The notes below the pieces were generated by a model. The model was not told the origin of the DNA. It was given only the letters and a program-made list of their open reading frames with translations, and searched no databases. From positions 1 to 64,000 of the forward strand of contig NZ_JACHYN010000001.1 of NCBI RefSeq assembly GCF_014192915.1: a DNA stretch of 64,000 nt, written 5' to 3'. This stretch comes from Azospirillum sp. OGB3. GTDB taxonomy: Bacteria > Pseudomonadota > Alphaproteobacteria > Azospirillales > Azospirillaceae. Numbering within the stretch: position 1 is the first letter of the stretch; each line of letters begins with the position of its first letter. Below are positions 1-8,406 of this stretch, piece by piece. The translations under genes were made by a program, and so were the position numbers.

Positions 1-92
1 ATAGGGGGACCTCGTCGCTGTGGTCCCTCCCGTGAATCACACCGCCCGGCTCAGCGGGAATCGCCGCATGAGTCGTACTCCGCAGGACTTGG

Positions 93-118
93 TATAAATC
101 AACCTTGCACCGTCAAGG
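93..118 (+). promoter_or_regulatory. -10-like element and dyad over the first gene's ribosome binding site
   Basis: A TATAAAT stretch lies at 93-99. It is followed by the dyad CCTTG (103-107), six bases, CAAGG (114-118). The right arm overlaps the Shine-Dalgarno sequence AAGGAG that serves the ATG at 128. The dyad could be a repressor or MerR-type operator, or a small hairpin that limits translation. No regulator gene is visible at the window edge, so its role is inference. Confidence 0.3.
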
Positions 119-127
119 AGCCGAGCG

Positions 128-457
128 ATGTCGATCAAACCACCCAAACCCATAGCCGACTATGTCGAGGCTAATGCACAACTCGATGTGGACGGCATGC
201 TGAAACCTTTTGCCGCCGACGCGGTCCTCTTGGACAACGGAAAACGTCACAAGGGCCACGCCGCGCTGCGAACCTTGTTTGAAGACGAGGTGATTGCGGT
301 CAAGGCCATCTTCACGCCGGACACTGTTCGCGAAGAGAACGGCCAAGTCGTGGCCGAAGGCCTTGCCCATGGTGACTTCAAGGGCAGCCCCATCCGCTTC
401 ACCTATCGCTTCACGCTCGAACACGACGCGATCAAGGCCTTGGAGATCACGGCATGA
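128..457 (+). CDS. SnoaL/NTF2-like small protein
   Basis: A 109-residue protein with the pattern of the NTF2-like/SnoaL cone fold: an N-terminal helix (residues about 5-25 around DYVEANAQLDVDGML), an FAADAVLLDNGKRHKGHAALRTLF segment typical of polyketide-cyclase-like or nuclear-transport-factor-like small proteins, and C-terminal strands. Such proteins bind small hydrophobic ligands or act as accessory subunits, and the substrate cannot be read here. AAGGAG sits 7 bases before the ATG. The stop overlaps the start of the next gene (ATGA), so it is translationally coupled to the SDR that follows and probably works with it. Confidence 0.75.
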   Translation: MSIKPPKPIADYVEANAQLDVDGMLKPFAADAVLLDNGKRHKGHAALRTLFEDEVIAVKAIFTPDTVREENGQVVAEGLAHGDFKGSPIRFTYRFTLEHDAIKALEITA

Positions 458-1242
458 ACATCAAGGCTGATCCAACTGAGTTCGCGGGAAAACGAGTGCT
501 CATCAGCGGCGGCACCAAGGGCTTGGGCCGCGCGACCGTCGATCGCTTCCTGGCCGGCGGCGCCCGGGTGATCACCGCCGCCCGCGGAACCCCGCAGCCG
601 ATCGACGGCGTCGAGTTCGTCCAGGCAGACCTGACGACAGCCGAGGGCGGGGCAACCCTGGCCAAGGCGGCGATCGAGCGTATGGGCGGCATCGACATCC
701 TCGCTCATGTGATCGGCGGCTCGGCCTCGCCTGGCGGCGGCTTTCTCGCCCTGACGGAAGATCACTGGCTCGCCGAGCTGAACCTTAACCTTTTGGCCAC
801 TGTCCGCCTTGATCGCCTCTTGGCTCCGCAGATGATGGAACGGGGTGCCGGCGCGATTGTGCATATCACGTCGATCCAATCGATCCTGCCGCTTCCCGAA
901 TCGACCACCGGCTACGCCGCCGCAAAGGCCGCGCTCAGGACCTACAGCAAGTCGATCTCCAAGGAGCTGGGTCCGAAGGGCGTGCGGGTCAACGCCGTCT
1001 CCCCCGGCTGGATCATGACCGAGTCGTCCGTCGACTTTCTGAAGCGTCTGCAGGCCGCCAACGGCGGCACGATCGAGGAGGCGCGGCAAGTTGTCCTTGA
1101 TGCTCTGGGCGGGATCCCGATCGGGCGTGCGGCCGAGCCCGATGAGGTTGCCGATCTCATTGCCTATCTGGCCTCGGATCGCGCCGCCGCGATCCACGGC
1201 GCCGAGTTCATCATCGACGGCGGCACCGTCCGGACTGTCTGA
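454..1242 (+). CDS. Short-chain dehydrogenase/reductase (SDR)
   Basis: A 262-residue classical SDR. It starts with the nucleotide-binding stretch SGGTKGLGRATVDRF (residues about 18-32) and has a catalytic serine in ITSIQS. The active-site Tyr-x-x-x-Lys lies in GYAAAKAAL, and the C-terminus ends in EFIIDGGTVRTV. The Ala-Ala-Arg after the second strand suggests NADP(H), which is inference. It shares an ATGA overlap with the SnoaL-like gene upstream, so the two form one transcript. NTF2-like/SDR pairs are common among enzymes acting on small aromatic or ketone substrates, and the actual substrate is unknown. Confidence 0.9.
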   Translation: MNIKADPTEFAGKRVLISGGTKGLGRATVDRFLAGGARVITAARGTPQPIDGVEFVQADLTTAEGGATLAKAAIERMGGIDILAHVIGGSASPGGGFLALTEDHWLAELNLNLLATVRLDRLLAPQMMERGAGAIVHITSIQSILPLPESTTGYAAAKAALRTYSKSISKELGPKGVRVNAVSPGWIMTESSVDFLKRLQAANGGTIEEARQVVLDALGGIPIGRAAEPDEVADLIAYLASDRAAAIHGAEFIIDGGTVRTV

Positions 1243-1917
1243 GGTCATCACCCCGACGCCCGCCCTCCGTGGCAGGCGTCGGGAAGCAGCGGGTCCGGTG
1301 GTGTGGGCATGACGCTCCCGGCCCCCAGTTTTGTCCACGCCGGCCTTGTCCCAGGCAGACCGGTTGCTCGCTAACAAACGCCTGGATCGACGACGGGATC
1401 GGTTGGGGCGCATCATCCCCGCACGGCTCACAGCGGCGGCCATCGTCATCATCGCAAACCGACTCACTGATTCTGAAAACCCTGATTCTGAAAACCGCAC
1501 CCAAGACCTGCCCCCGCGCTGACGGGCGTCCGGCGGACCGGGAAGGTGTTGCAGACCGGGATGACCGAGAGGTCCGGCTCCTCCGCGCCGTCGAGAAACT
1601 CCATTCCGACGGCGCAGCCAGACTATACCAAAAGGCGTATTGGCACATCCCGTAAAGCCTGTTATCCAGACCCTCCGGTTTTGTTTCTGAAAGTTGGGAG
1701 GCTGCATGCGTACGATCTGCTTGCTGACATCTCCCGCACCGGTCAACCGTTAGGTCGCCCGACCGCAAGGGCCGACCGCGGGCTTTTTAGGCCCGGCAAC
1801 GGTCATCGATATTCCCATTCATTGGACGGCGCCGCCCGGCCCTGATCGCGCCACAGCCATGGCCGCGTCTCGGGCCGCCCGCCGTGGAGACGGCGCGTCC
1901 CCGCGCCGAACGGAGTC
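1243..1917. other. 675-bp gap with no intact gene; possible gene remnant
   Basis: No open frame here has a start signal and family features together. On the reverse strand at about 1503-1603 one frame encodes a short stretch reading DLSVIPVCNTFPVRR. It resembles the TNTLPIRRL segment of putative glycolipid-binding (DUF1089-like) proteins, but stops cut it on both sides, so it would be a decayed fragment. A 15-bp direct repeat (GATTCTGAAAACCCT then GATTCTGAAAACCGC) lies at about 1470-1499. The bases just before 1918 carry the ribosome binding site of the ABC exporter. Confidence 0.35.
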
Positions 1918-3726
1918 ATGGCTGTTTTGAAACGCACCGGCCGAACGGACGCGATCCGCGCCGTTCTCGCCTTCACCTTCCGTCATTGGAGCCGCCGGAA
2001 GCCGTTGGTGGCTTGGATCGCCGGCACCATCGCGCTCGCGACGCTGGCCGACGTCTTCATGCCGCTGTTCGCCGGCCGTCTGGTCGACGCGCTGGCCCTG
2101 CTGCCGGACGACCGCGAGACGGCGCGCGACGCCGCCGTCGGCGCCTTCGCCGCCATGGTCGGTCTCGGCGCCGGGATGGTCGTGCTGCGCCACGTCGCCT
2201 GGAGCGGCGTCATCCCGCTGACGCTGCGCATCATGGCCGACGTCGGCCAGGACAGCTTCCATCGCGTCCAGCGGTTCTCGACCGATTGGCACGCCAACAG
2301 CTTCGCCGGGTCCATCGTCCGCAAGATCACGCGCGGCATGTGGGCGCTCGACACGCTGAACGACACGCTGCTGCTGGCGCTGTGGCCGTCGCTGGTCGTG
2401 CTCGCCGGAACGATGCTGCTGCTCGGTCTGCAATGGCCGGTGATGGGGCTCGTCATCGCGGTGGGAACGGCGGTCTACATCGCGCTGACCGTGCTTTTCG
2501 CAACGCTTTACATCGCCCCGGCGGCGCGGCTGTCCAACGCCTGGGACACGCGGCTCGGCGGCACGCTGGCCGACGCCATCGGCTGCAACGCGGTGGTGAA
2601 GGCGTTCGGCGCCGAGCCGCGCGAGGACGAGCGGCTGGCCCAGGTCGTCGGGAAATGGAGCCGCCGGACCAGCCGCACCTGGACCCGCCACACCCGCCAC
2701 AGCACGGCCCAGCTCGTCATCCTGCTGCTGATCCGCAGCGGCGTGGTGGCGACCGCCCTGTGGCTGTGGTGGCGGGGGCAGGCGACGCCCGGCGACGTCG
2801 CCTATGTGCTGACCACCTATTTCGTGGTCCATGGCTATCTGCGCGACATCGGCATGCACATCAACCATCTCCAGCGCTCGATCAACGAGATGGAGGAGCT
2901 GGTGGCCATCCACGCCGAACCGCTGGGGGTGGAGGACCGGCCCGACGCCGTGCCCCTGCGCATCACGGCCGGCGAGGTGTGCTTCGACCGCGTCACCTTC
3001 CGCTATGGCGGCCACACGACGCCGCTCTACCGCGACCTGTCGGTGACGATCCGGGCCGGCGAGCGGGTCGGGCTGGTCGGGCCGTCGGGTTCGGGCAAGA
3101 CCACCTTCGTGAAGCTGATCCAGCGGCTGTACGACGTGACCGGGGGGTGTGTCCGGATCGACGGGCAGGATGTGGCCGGGGCGACGCAGACCTCGCTGCG
3201 CTCGCAGATCGCCATCGTCCCGCAGGAGCCGATCCTGTTCCACCGCTCGCTGGCGGAGAACATCGCCTACGGCCGCCCCGGCGCGACCCCGGCGGAGATC
3301 GAACGGGCGGCCCGGCTGGCCAACGCGCATGACTTCATCGCGCGCCTGCCCAAGGGCTACGCGACGCTGGTCGGCGAGCGCGGCGTCAAGCTGTCCGGCG
3401 GCGAGCGCCAGCGGGTGGCGCTGGCCCGCGCCTTCCTGGCCGACGCCCCGATCCTGATCCTCGACGAGGCGACCTCCAGCCTGGATTCGGAATCGGAGGC
3501 GCTGATCCAGGAGGCGATGGAACGCCTGATGCAGGGCCGCACGGCCCTCGTCATCGCCCACCGCCTGTCCACCGTGCGCAGCCTGGACCGCATCCTGGTC
3601 TTCCACCAGGGCCGCGTCGTCGAGGAGGGAACGCACGCCGCCCTGCTGCACCGCCCGTCCGGTCTCTACCGCCGCCTGTTCGAGCAGCAGTCGGCACCGG
3701 AGTCCGCCCGCCGGATCAGCGGTTGA
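1918..3726 (+). CDS. ABC exporter half-transporter (MsbA/LipA-type, fused TMD-NBD)
   Basis: A 602-residue type IV ABC exporter. The membrane domain fills residues about 20-320, with predicted helices at VAWIAGTIALATLADVF, MLLLGLQWPVMGLVIAVG and the LVILLLIRSGVV region. The ATPase domain follows with Walker A GPSGSGKTT (about 388), signature LSGGERQRVALARAF (about 492) and Walker B ILILDEATSSLDSE (about 511), ending in the H-loop VIAHRLSTV. It should work as a homodimer in the inner membrane. The substrate is not indicated; relatives move lipids, drugs or peptides. An ACGGAG ribosome site precedes the ATG. It is monocistronic, followed by a hairpin at 3742-3763. Confidence 0.9.
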   Translation: MAVLKRTGRTDAIRAVLAFTFRHWSRRKPLVAWIAGTIALATLADVFMPLFAGRLVDALALLPDDRETARDAAVGAFAAMVGLGAGMVVLRHVAWSGVIPLTLRIMADVGQDSFHRVQRFSTDWHANSFAGSIVRKITRGMWALDTLNDTLLLALWPSLVVLAGTMLLLGLQWPVMGLVIAVGTAVYIALTVLFATLYIAPAARLSNAWDTRLGGTLADAIGCNAVVKAFGAEPREDERLAQVVGKWSRRTSRTWTRHTRHSTAQLVILLLIRSGVVATALWLWWRGQATPGDVAYVLTTYFVVHGYLRDIGMHINHLQRSINEMEELVAIHAEPLGVEDRPDAVPLRITAGEVCFDRVTFRYGGHTTPLYRDLSVTIRAGERVGLVGPSGSGKTTFVKLIQRLYDVTGGCVRIDGQDVAGATQTSLRSQIAIVPQEPILFHRSLAENIAYGRPGATPAEIERAARLANAHDFIARLPKGYATLVGERGVKLSGGERQRVALARAFLADAPILILDEATSSLDSESEALIQEAMERLMQGRTALVIAHRLSTVRSLDRILVFHQGRVVEEGTHAALLHRPSGLYRRLFEQQSAPESARRISG

Positions 3727-3741
3727 GAAAGAAGCGCTTGA

Positions 3742-3763
3742 TCGCGCCGCAGCCGCGGCGCGA
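3742..3763 (+). terminator. Perfect 9-bp hairpin after the ABC exporter
   Basis: TCGCGCCGC, loop AGCC, GCGGCGCGA forms a perfect GC-rich stem 15 bases after the stop codon of the ABC exporter gene. No U-run follows, so it is only a likely transcription or mRNA end. Confidence 0.4.
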
Positions 3764-3943
3764 ACATGCCAGCCAGTGACAGCCGGCAATGTTGTGGTGC
3801 GCAGCTTCATCACCGACCGGATCGCCGGACATGGGCTTCGGCCCGCGTCATCGTCTCGGCAAGCCATTTCCGTGGCAACCCGCACCATCCACGGAAAACG
3901 ACGAGCCGGGCCGAGCAAAACAGCACAATGGGAGGGTGAGACA

Positions 3944-4969
3944 ATGAACTACCGCAAGCTCGGCCGCAGTGGGGTGAAGGTGTCGCCGCTGTGCCTTGGC
4001 AGCATGATGTTCGGCGGCCCCACCGACGAGCCGACGGCCGAGCGGATCATCGCGCACGCCGCGGAAGCCGGCATCAACTTCATCGACACCGCCGACGTCT
4101 ACAACGACGGCCGGTCGGAGGACATCGTCGGCCGCGCCGTGAGGAACGACCGCGAGCGCTGGGTGGTGGCGACCAAGGTCGGCAACCCCACCGGACCGGG
4201 ACCGAACCAGCGGGGCCTCTCGCGGCGTCGGCTGACCATGGCGTGCGACGCGAGCCTCCGGCGCCTGGGCACGGATTGGATCGACCTTTACTACCTGCAC
4301 CGCGAAGACCCCGACACCCCGCTGGAGGAGACCGTTGCCGCGCTGGGCGACCTGATCCGCAGCGGCAAGATCCGCGCAATCGGCGTGTCGAACTTCCGGT
4401 CCTGGCGCATCGCCGAGATCTGCCGCCTGTGCGACCGTCTGGGCATCGACCGGCCGGTGGCCTGCCAGCCCTATTACAACGCCCTCAACCGCATGCCGGA
4501 GGTCGAGATCCTGCCCGCCTGCGGCCACTACGGCTTGGGCGTGGTCCCCTACAGCCCGCTCGCCCGCGGCGTGCTCACCGGCAAATACCGCCCGGGGGAT
4601 GAACCATCCGTCGACACCCGCGCCGGCCGCAAGGACCGGCGCATGATGAACACGGAATGGCGCCCGGAAAGTCTGGAGATCGCCCAGGAGATCAAGAACC
4701 ACGCCGAAGCGCGCGGAATCACGCCGGGGCAATTCGCCGTCGCCTGGGTGCTCAACAATCGCCTCGTGACCGCTCCGATCGCCGGGCCGCGCACGGAAGA
4801 GCAATGGCGCGCTTACCTCGGCGCTCTGGATTACGCCTTCACCGCTGAGGACGAGGCGCTGGTCGACCGGCTGGTAACCACCGGACATCCCTCGTCGCCA
4901 GGCTACAACGACCCCGCCTACCCCATCGAGGGCCGTCCCGCGCGAACCACCTCACCGGCCGGACCGTAG
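3944..4969 (+). CDS. Aldo/keto reductase
   Basis: A 341-residue NADPH-dependent aldo/keto reductase of the Tas/YajO-like branch. The catalytic tetrad is readable: Asp and Tyr in FIDTADVYNDGRSE, Lys in VVATKVGNP and His in YYLHREDPD. A GVSNF motif (GKIRAIGVSNF) and C-terminal cofactor-binding residues (PIAGPRTEEQW) complete the barrel. The chosen ATG has GGAGGG ten bases upstream; a longer frame opens at 3776 but adds residues without family similarity. It stands alone and runs convergently to the epimerase gene, with a hairpin between them. The substrate is unknown. Confidence 0.9.
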   Translation: MNYRKLGRSGVKVSPLCLGSMMFGGPTDEPTAERIIAHAAEAGINFIDTADVYNDGRSEDIVGRAVRNDRERWVVATKVGNPTGPGPNQRGLSRRRLTMACDASLRRLGTDWIDLYYLHREDPDTPLEETVAALGDLIRSGKIRAIGVSNFRSWRIAEICRLCDRLGIDRPVACQPYYNALNRMPEVEILPACGHYGLGVVPYSPLARGVLTGKYRPGDEPSVDTRAGRKDRRMMNTEWRPESLEIAQEIKNHAEARGITPGQFAVAWVLNNRLVTAPIAGPRTEEQWRAYLGALDYAFTAEDEALVDRLVTTGHPSSPGYNDPAYPIEGRPARTTSPAGP

Positions 4970-4986
4970 GCCTTATGGGGCGAGTC

Positions 4987-5003
4987 ACGCCGCCGTGCGG
5001 CGT
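4987..5003. terminator. Hairpin between convergent genes
   Basis: ACGCCGC, loop CGT, GCGGCGT is a perfect 7-bp stem in the 40-bp space between the stops of the aldo/keto reductase (+) and the epimerase (-). It could end transcription from both sides. There is no clear U-run. Confidence 0.45.
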
Positions 5004-5009
5004 TGTGCG

Positions 5010-5819
5010 TCACATCAGCCCTTCCTGATGGGCCTGGTGGACGGTTCGCACGGTGGGTCGGAAGCCAAGAGCGCGCGCCAGCGAACCGTCCACATGAAGA
5101 TGCCATGGATTCGGGAGAGGGCCGGAGTTCGCCGCCACTCTCGCATCCAGCAAGCCCGCAAGCTCGAAGATGGACAGAGGGGCGTCGTCGGCGACATTCA
5201 CGACGCGCCGGTCGAACACCCCATCCAGCGCGAGCTTCACGGCGGTGGCGATGTCGCGGTGGTGGATCGTGCTCATCCGTTGGGCCGGATGCCAGCCGCC
5301 GACATGGTCGGGAAGCGATTCGAGATGCCCGTCGCCGTCGCCGTACACGAACGGGAAGCGGATGATGGACCAGATCAGGCCGCTGTCGCGCAGGTCCCTT
5401 TCCGCGGCCACCTTGCTCGCCGGATAGGGATGCTTGGGATCGACCGCATCGTCCTCGCGGCCGGGATGCGGGTTGTCCAGGTTGTAGACATGGCTGGTGC
5501 TCGCCATGATGAAACGGGCATCCGGGGCGTTCGCCTTCACCGCAGCGATCAGATTCCGGGTGCCGTCGCGATTGCTCTTCCAGATGAGGCCGGTGTCCTG
5601 GCTGCGGAAAACCGCCGCCAGATGCACGACCGCCGAAACGCCCCGGACGGCCTCCGCCAGCGTCGCGGGGTCGAGGATGTCGCCAGCCACGGCGGCAGCG
5701 CCCCGAGGGCAGGGTTTTCCGGACCGCAGCAGCGCGCGGCAGGCGAAACCGGCCTCCATCAGCCGCGGGGTCAGCCGTTCACCGACAAGGCCGGTCGCTC
5801 CGGTTATCAGCACCGTCAT
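5010..5819 (-). CDS. NAD(P)-dependent epimerase/dehydratase (extended SDR)
   Basis: A 269-residue extended SDR. Its N-terminus MTVLITGATGLVGERL holds the GxxGxxG cofactor motif, and Tyr-x-x-x-Lys is in HPYPASKVAAE. The family uses NAD(P)H for nucleotide-sugar epimerisation or reduction of small carbonyl compounds, and nothing here fixes the substrate. The start at 5819 was chosen because the glycine-rich motif begins right there; the longer open frame to 5975 overlaps the MarR gene. It begins four bases after the MarR stop, so the two are one operon, probably controlled by the palindrome at 6295-6333. Confidence 0.85.
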   Translation of the reverse strand: MTVLITGATGLVGERLTPRLMEAGFACRALLRSGKPCPRGAAAVAGDILDPATLAEAVRGVSAVVHLAAVFRSQDTGLIWKSNRDGTRNLIAAVKANAPDARFIMASTSHVYNLDNPHPGREDDAVDPKHPYPASKVAAERDLRDSGLIWSIIRFPFVYGDGDGHLESLPDHVGGWHPAQRMSTIHHRDIATAVKLALDGVFDRRVVNVADDAPLSIFELAGLLDARVAANSGPLPNPWHLHVDGSLARALGFRPTVRTVHQAHQEGLM

Positions 5820-5823
5820 CGGC

Positions 5824-6273
5824 TCATTCCTTTCGCAACAGGTTCTGCAGCCGCTCGGTGGCCAATTGCAGGACACGGACCGTCGTCGCCAGATCGGCCT
5901 CGTCGATGCCGCCGAACGCTGCGTCGTGAATGAAGGAAAGATCGGGAAGCTCGCGCCACAGGGTCTCACCCGCAACGGTCAGCGTCAGAAGACGCTGACG
6001 CTGGTCTTCTCCGCTTGAGGTCTGCTCGACCAGAGTCTTGCGCACGAGCGTGGTGACGATCCCGCTCAGCGTCGCGCGTTCCAGCTCAAGCGCTCGTCCG
6101 AGATCGCGTTGGACGGTCGGGCCGAAGTTGGCCAAATGCCAGAGAACATACCACTGCGTCGATCCCAGATCGTAGGGCCGCAGGGTCGCGTCCATGAGGG
6201 CGCGGCCCGCGAAGTAGCATCGCTTCGCCCACCCTCCCACGGCCGGACGCCCGGCGTCGCTCCGCTCCGGCAT
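5824..6273 (-). CDS. MarR-family transcriptional regulator
   Basis: A 149-residue winged-helix regulator. The recognition region reads DLGSTQWYVLWHLANFGPTVQRDLGRALELERATLSGIVTTLVRKTLVEQ, and the wing contains the usual Asp-Gln-Arg (GEDQRQRLLTLT). MarR proteins are dimers that bind palindromes and let go when small phenolic or oxidised ligands bind. I place the start at the ATG at 6273 because GGGGAGG lies 9 bases upstream; a TTG at 6321 would run through the palindrome. It is first in an operon with the epimerase-like gene and is divergent from paoABC. Confidence 0.88.
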   Translation of the reverse strand: MPERSDAGRPAVGGWAKRCYFAGRALMDATLRPYDLGSTQWYVLWHLANFGPTVQRDLGRALELERATLSGIVTTLVRKTLVEQTSSGEDQRQRLLTLTVAGETLWRELPDLSFIHDAAFGGIDEADLATTVRVLQLATERLQNLLRKE

Positions 6274-6294
6274 GAAGCCGACCCTCCCCATAAT

Positions 6295-6333
6295 TCGTTC
6301 GCTAGCTTGCGATATTTGCAAGGTAGCGAACGA
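6295..6333. promoter_or_regulatory. Probable MarR operator (16-bp inverted repeat)
   Basis: TCGTTCGCTAGCTTGC (6295-6310) and GCAAGGTAGCGAACGA (6318-6333) are inverted repeats matching at 15 of 16 positions around a 7-base AT-rich centre. The repeat starts 22 bp before the chosen MarR start codon, where a promoter would be. Placement and size fit an autoregulatory MarR operator. Confidence 0.65.
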
Positions 6334-6780
6334 TTGTCAAGCGGCCTCCCCCGCCCCTCGTTCTCGGGTTCTTTGGCACCGACACGGTTGATGAAAAAGG
6401 CGAGTTCAGCGGCAATCGTGCCGAAGGAGCGACGTTTCCGAACCGGGTTGGCAGCACCCGCACACGGGAACACCTCACACTCATCGTGGTCGCTGACCGC
6501 ATGACGGAACATTTTCAACGGCCGGAAGGCACGCGCATCCGGATCGAGTGGACGCGCCTCCAATGAGGCCGTTGGGTTGATCCCACCGGGCAACGGGCTG
6601 ACCGCGCACCAGCCGTCGGCGATTGCAAAGCGCAGCTTACCAGTCCGATCAGGATGCGGCGCCTTATTCCCCGAGCCATCGCGAACCACTCTCAATGACC
6701 TGCGATCCCGAGGCCCCCGTCCTGCCCGCGGCCGGCCCGCGGCCGGCGGCCAACATGGTGCAATCACTGAGGGAGTTCCG
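6334..6780. other. 450-bp divergent region between MarR and paoA
   Basis: No gene is supported here. A reverse-strand frame is open across about 6340-6640 but shows no family motif, start signal or convincing codon pattern. The region should hold the promoter of paoABC on the + strand. I see no second copy of the MarR palindrome close to paoA. Confidence 0.4.
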
Positions 6781-7401
6781 ATGCCGGACCCGCAAGACAG
6801 GCAACCTTTCGACCTCACCCGCCGGCAGGTTCTGGAGACCGGGACCATCGCCTCGTTGACCGGCGCGATGCTGCCCACCGCCGGGCTCGCCCAGCAGGCC
6901 GGTCCGCAACCCTCACCGGAGAACGGCATGACGGTCCACCTGTCCTTCCGCGTCAACGGCCGCCCGACGGCGTTGGACATCGATGCCCGGGCGTCCCTGC
7001 TGGACCTGCTGCGCGAGCGGCTGGGCCTCGTCGGCGCGAAGAAGGGCTGCGACCATGGTCAATGCGGCGCCTGCACGGTCCATATGGACAACCGCCGGGT
7101 CGCCTCCTGCCTGACGATGGCCGCCAAGGCCGATGGCCGCGACGTGACCACCATCGAAGGCATCGCCCGGGCGAACGGTCTTCATCCCATGCAGCAGGCC
7201 TTCATCGACCACGACGCCCTGCAATGCGGATACTGCACGCCCGGCCAGATCATGGCCGCGATCGCCTGCGTCAAGGAGGGGCACGCGTCGACGCCGGAGC
7301 AGATCAAGGAATACATGAGCGGAAACATCTGCCGCTGCGGCGCCTATGTCGGCATCGTCGCGGCGATCGAACAGGCCGCTCCCCAGATCGAGAGGAGCTG
7401 A
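6781..7401 (+). CDS. paoA: Aldehyde oxidoreductase, 2Fe-2S subunit with Tat signal
   Basis: A 206-residue iron-sulfur subunit of a xanthine-oxidase-family enzyme. A twin-arginine signal ([15 protein letters not shown], residues 12-26) is followed by a cleavage-like AGLAQQA. The plant-type cluster is at Cys90, 95, 98 and 110, and the second 2Fe-2S cluster at Cys149, 152, 184 and 186. Size, order and Tat signal match E. coli PaoA (YagT), the exported subunit of the periplasmic PaoABC aldehyde oxidase. GAGGGAG precedes the ATG; an upstream in-frame extension is rejected because it would bury the Tat signal. The operon is paoABC. Confidence 0.88.
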   Translation: MPDPQDRQPFDLTRRQVLETGTIASLTGAMLPTAGLAQQAGPQPSPENGMTVHLSFRVNGRPTALDIDARASLLDLLRERLGLVGAKKGCDHGQCGACTVHMDNRRVASCLTMAAKADGRDVTTIEGIARANGLHPMQQAFIDHDALQCGYCTPGQIMAAIACVKEGHASTPEQIKEYMSGNICRCGAYVGIVAAIEQAAPQIERS

Positions 7402-7404
7402 GCC

Positions 7405-8406
7405 ATGAAGCCCTTGTCCTACGTTCAGGTCCGAACGGCCCGTGAGGCGATCGAGGCCTTCGTCGCGGCCGGCGAAAGCGCCCGCTACATCGCCGGCGGC
7501 ACCAATCTCTACGACCTGATGAAGCTCGGTATCGAGAAGCCGGCGCATCTGATCGACATCGCCGACCTCGATGGCGCCAACCGCATCGACACGGACGGCG
7601 ACCGGCTGTTTTTCGGTGGTGCTGCGCTGATGGCGGACGTCGCCGAGCATCCGGTCGTGCGCGACGATTATCCGGTGCTGGCGGAAAGCCTGTCGAAGGC
7701 GGCCTCCCAGCAGCTGCGCAACATGGCGACCGTCGGCGGCAACCTGTTGCAGCGGACGCGCTGCCCCTATTTCCGGAACGGCGCGGACGGCACCTACCCG
7801 TGCAACAAGCGCGAACCGGGCTCCGGCTGCGCCGCCATCGGAGGGATTGACCGGTCCCAGGCCGTGCTGGGGGCGAGCGCGGCCTGCAACGCCGTGTCGC
7901 CCGGGGACTGGCCCGTCGCGCTGATGGCGATGGATGCCGCGGTCGAGCTGCAGGGCCTCGACGGAACGCGGGTGATCCCGATCTCCGAACTCTACCGGCC
8001 GCCCAGCCGGACGCCTCACCTCGAATTCACCATCGGCCGCGAAGAGATCGTCACCGGCATTTCGGTGCCGAAGACCGCCGCCGGTCGGAATTCCACCTAT
8101 CTGAAGGTGCGCGACCGCGAATCCTACGCCTTCGCGCTGGTGTCCGCCGCGGTGGCGCTGGAGATGGACGGCGATCGCGTGCGGCAGGCGCATGTGGCGC
8201 TCGGCGGGGTGGCCACCGTGCCGTGGCGCGGGCGTCCGGCCGAGGCTGTCCTGCGCGGTGAAACCCTCGATCGCGGGCGGGCCCTGGAGGCCGCCAGGGC
8301 GGCCTTCGCCGAGGCCCGGGCCGGCCGCCACAACGCCTTCAAGATCGAACTCGGCGCGCGGACCCTTGCCGACGCCATCATCAACGCCGGGAGCAGGAAC
8401 CAATGA
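7405..8406 (+). CDS. paoB: Aldehyde oxidoreductase, FAD subunit with extra Fe-S cluster
   Basis: A 333-residue FAD-binding subunit of the CO-dehydrogenase medium-chain type. Flavin-binding stretches are IAGGTNLYDLMK (about 29-40) and ATVGGNLLQRTR (about 108-119). An inserted loop carries Cys120, Cys133, Cys142 and nearby Cys161, which fits the extra [4Fe-4S] cluster known from E. coli PaoB. It lies 3 bp after paoA and its stop overlaps the paoC start (ATGA), so the three subunits are made in equal amounts. It passes electrons from the molybdenum site to the 2Fe-2S subunit and FAD. It lacks its own signal and would be co-exported with PaoA. Confidence 0.88.
   Translation: MKPLSYVQVRTAREAIEAFVAAGESARYIAGGTNLYDLMKLGIEKPAHLIDIADLDGANRIDTDGDRLFFGGAALMADVAEHPVVRDDYPVLAESLSKAASQQLRNMATVGGNLLQRTRCPYFRNGADGTYPCNKREPGSGCAAIGGIDRSQAVLGASAACNAVSPGDWPVALMAMDAAVELQGLDGTRVIPISELYRPPSRTPHLEFTIGREEIVTGISVPKTAAGRNSTYLKVRDRESYAFALVSAAVALEMDGDRVRQAHVALGGVATVPWRGRPAEAVLRGETLDRGRALEAARAAFAEARAGRHNAFKIELGARTLADAIINAGSRNQ

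Noticed and set aside
1819..3918. 699-residue open frame on the reverse strand
   Set aside because: It is an Arg/His/Gln-rich mirror of the ABC exporter codons in GC-rich DNA, without any family motif.
5010..5975. Longer start for the epimerase at 5975
   Set aside because: It would overlap the MarR gene by about 150 bp, and the conserved cofactor motif begins at the ATG at 5819.
6340..6640. Reverse-strand coding region upstream of paoA
   Set aside because: The frame is open but shows no conserved motif or start signal; it is kept only as a gap note.
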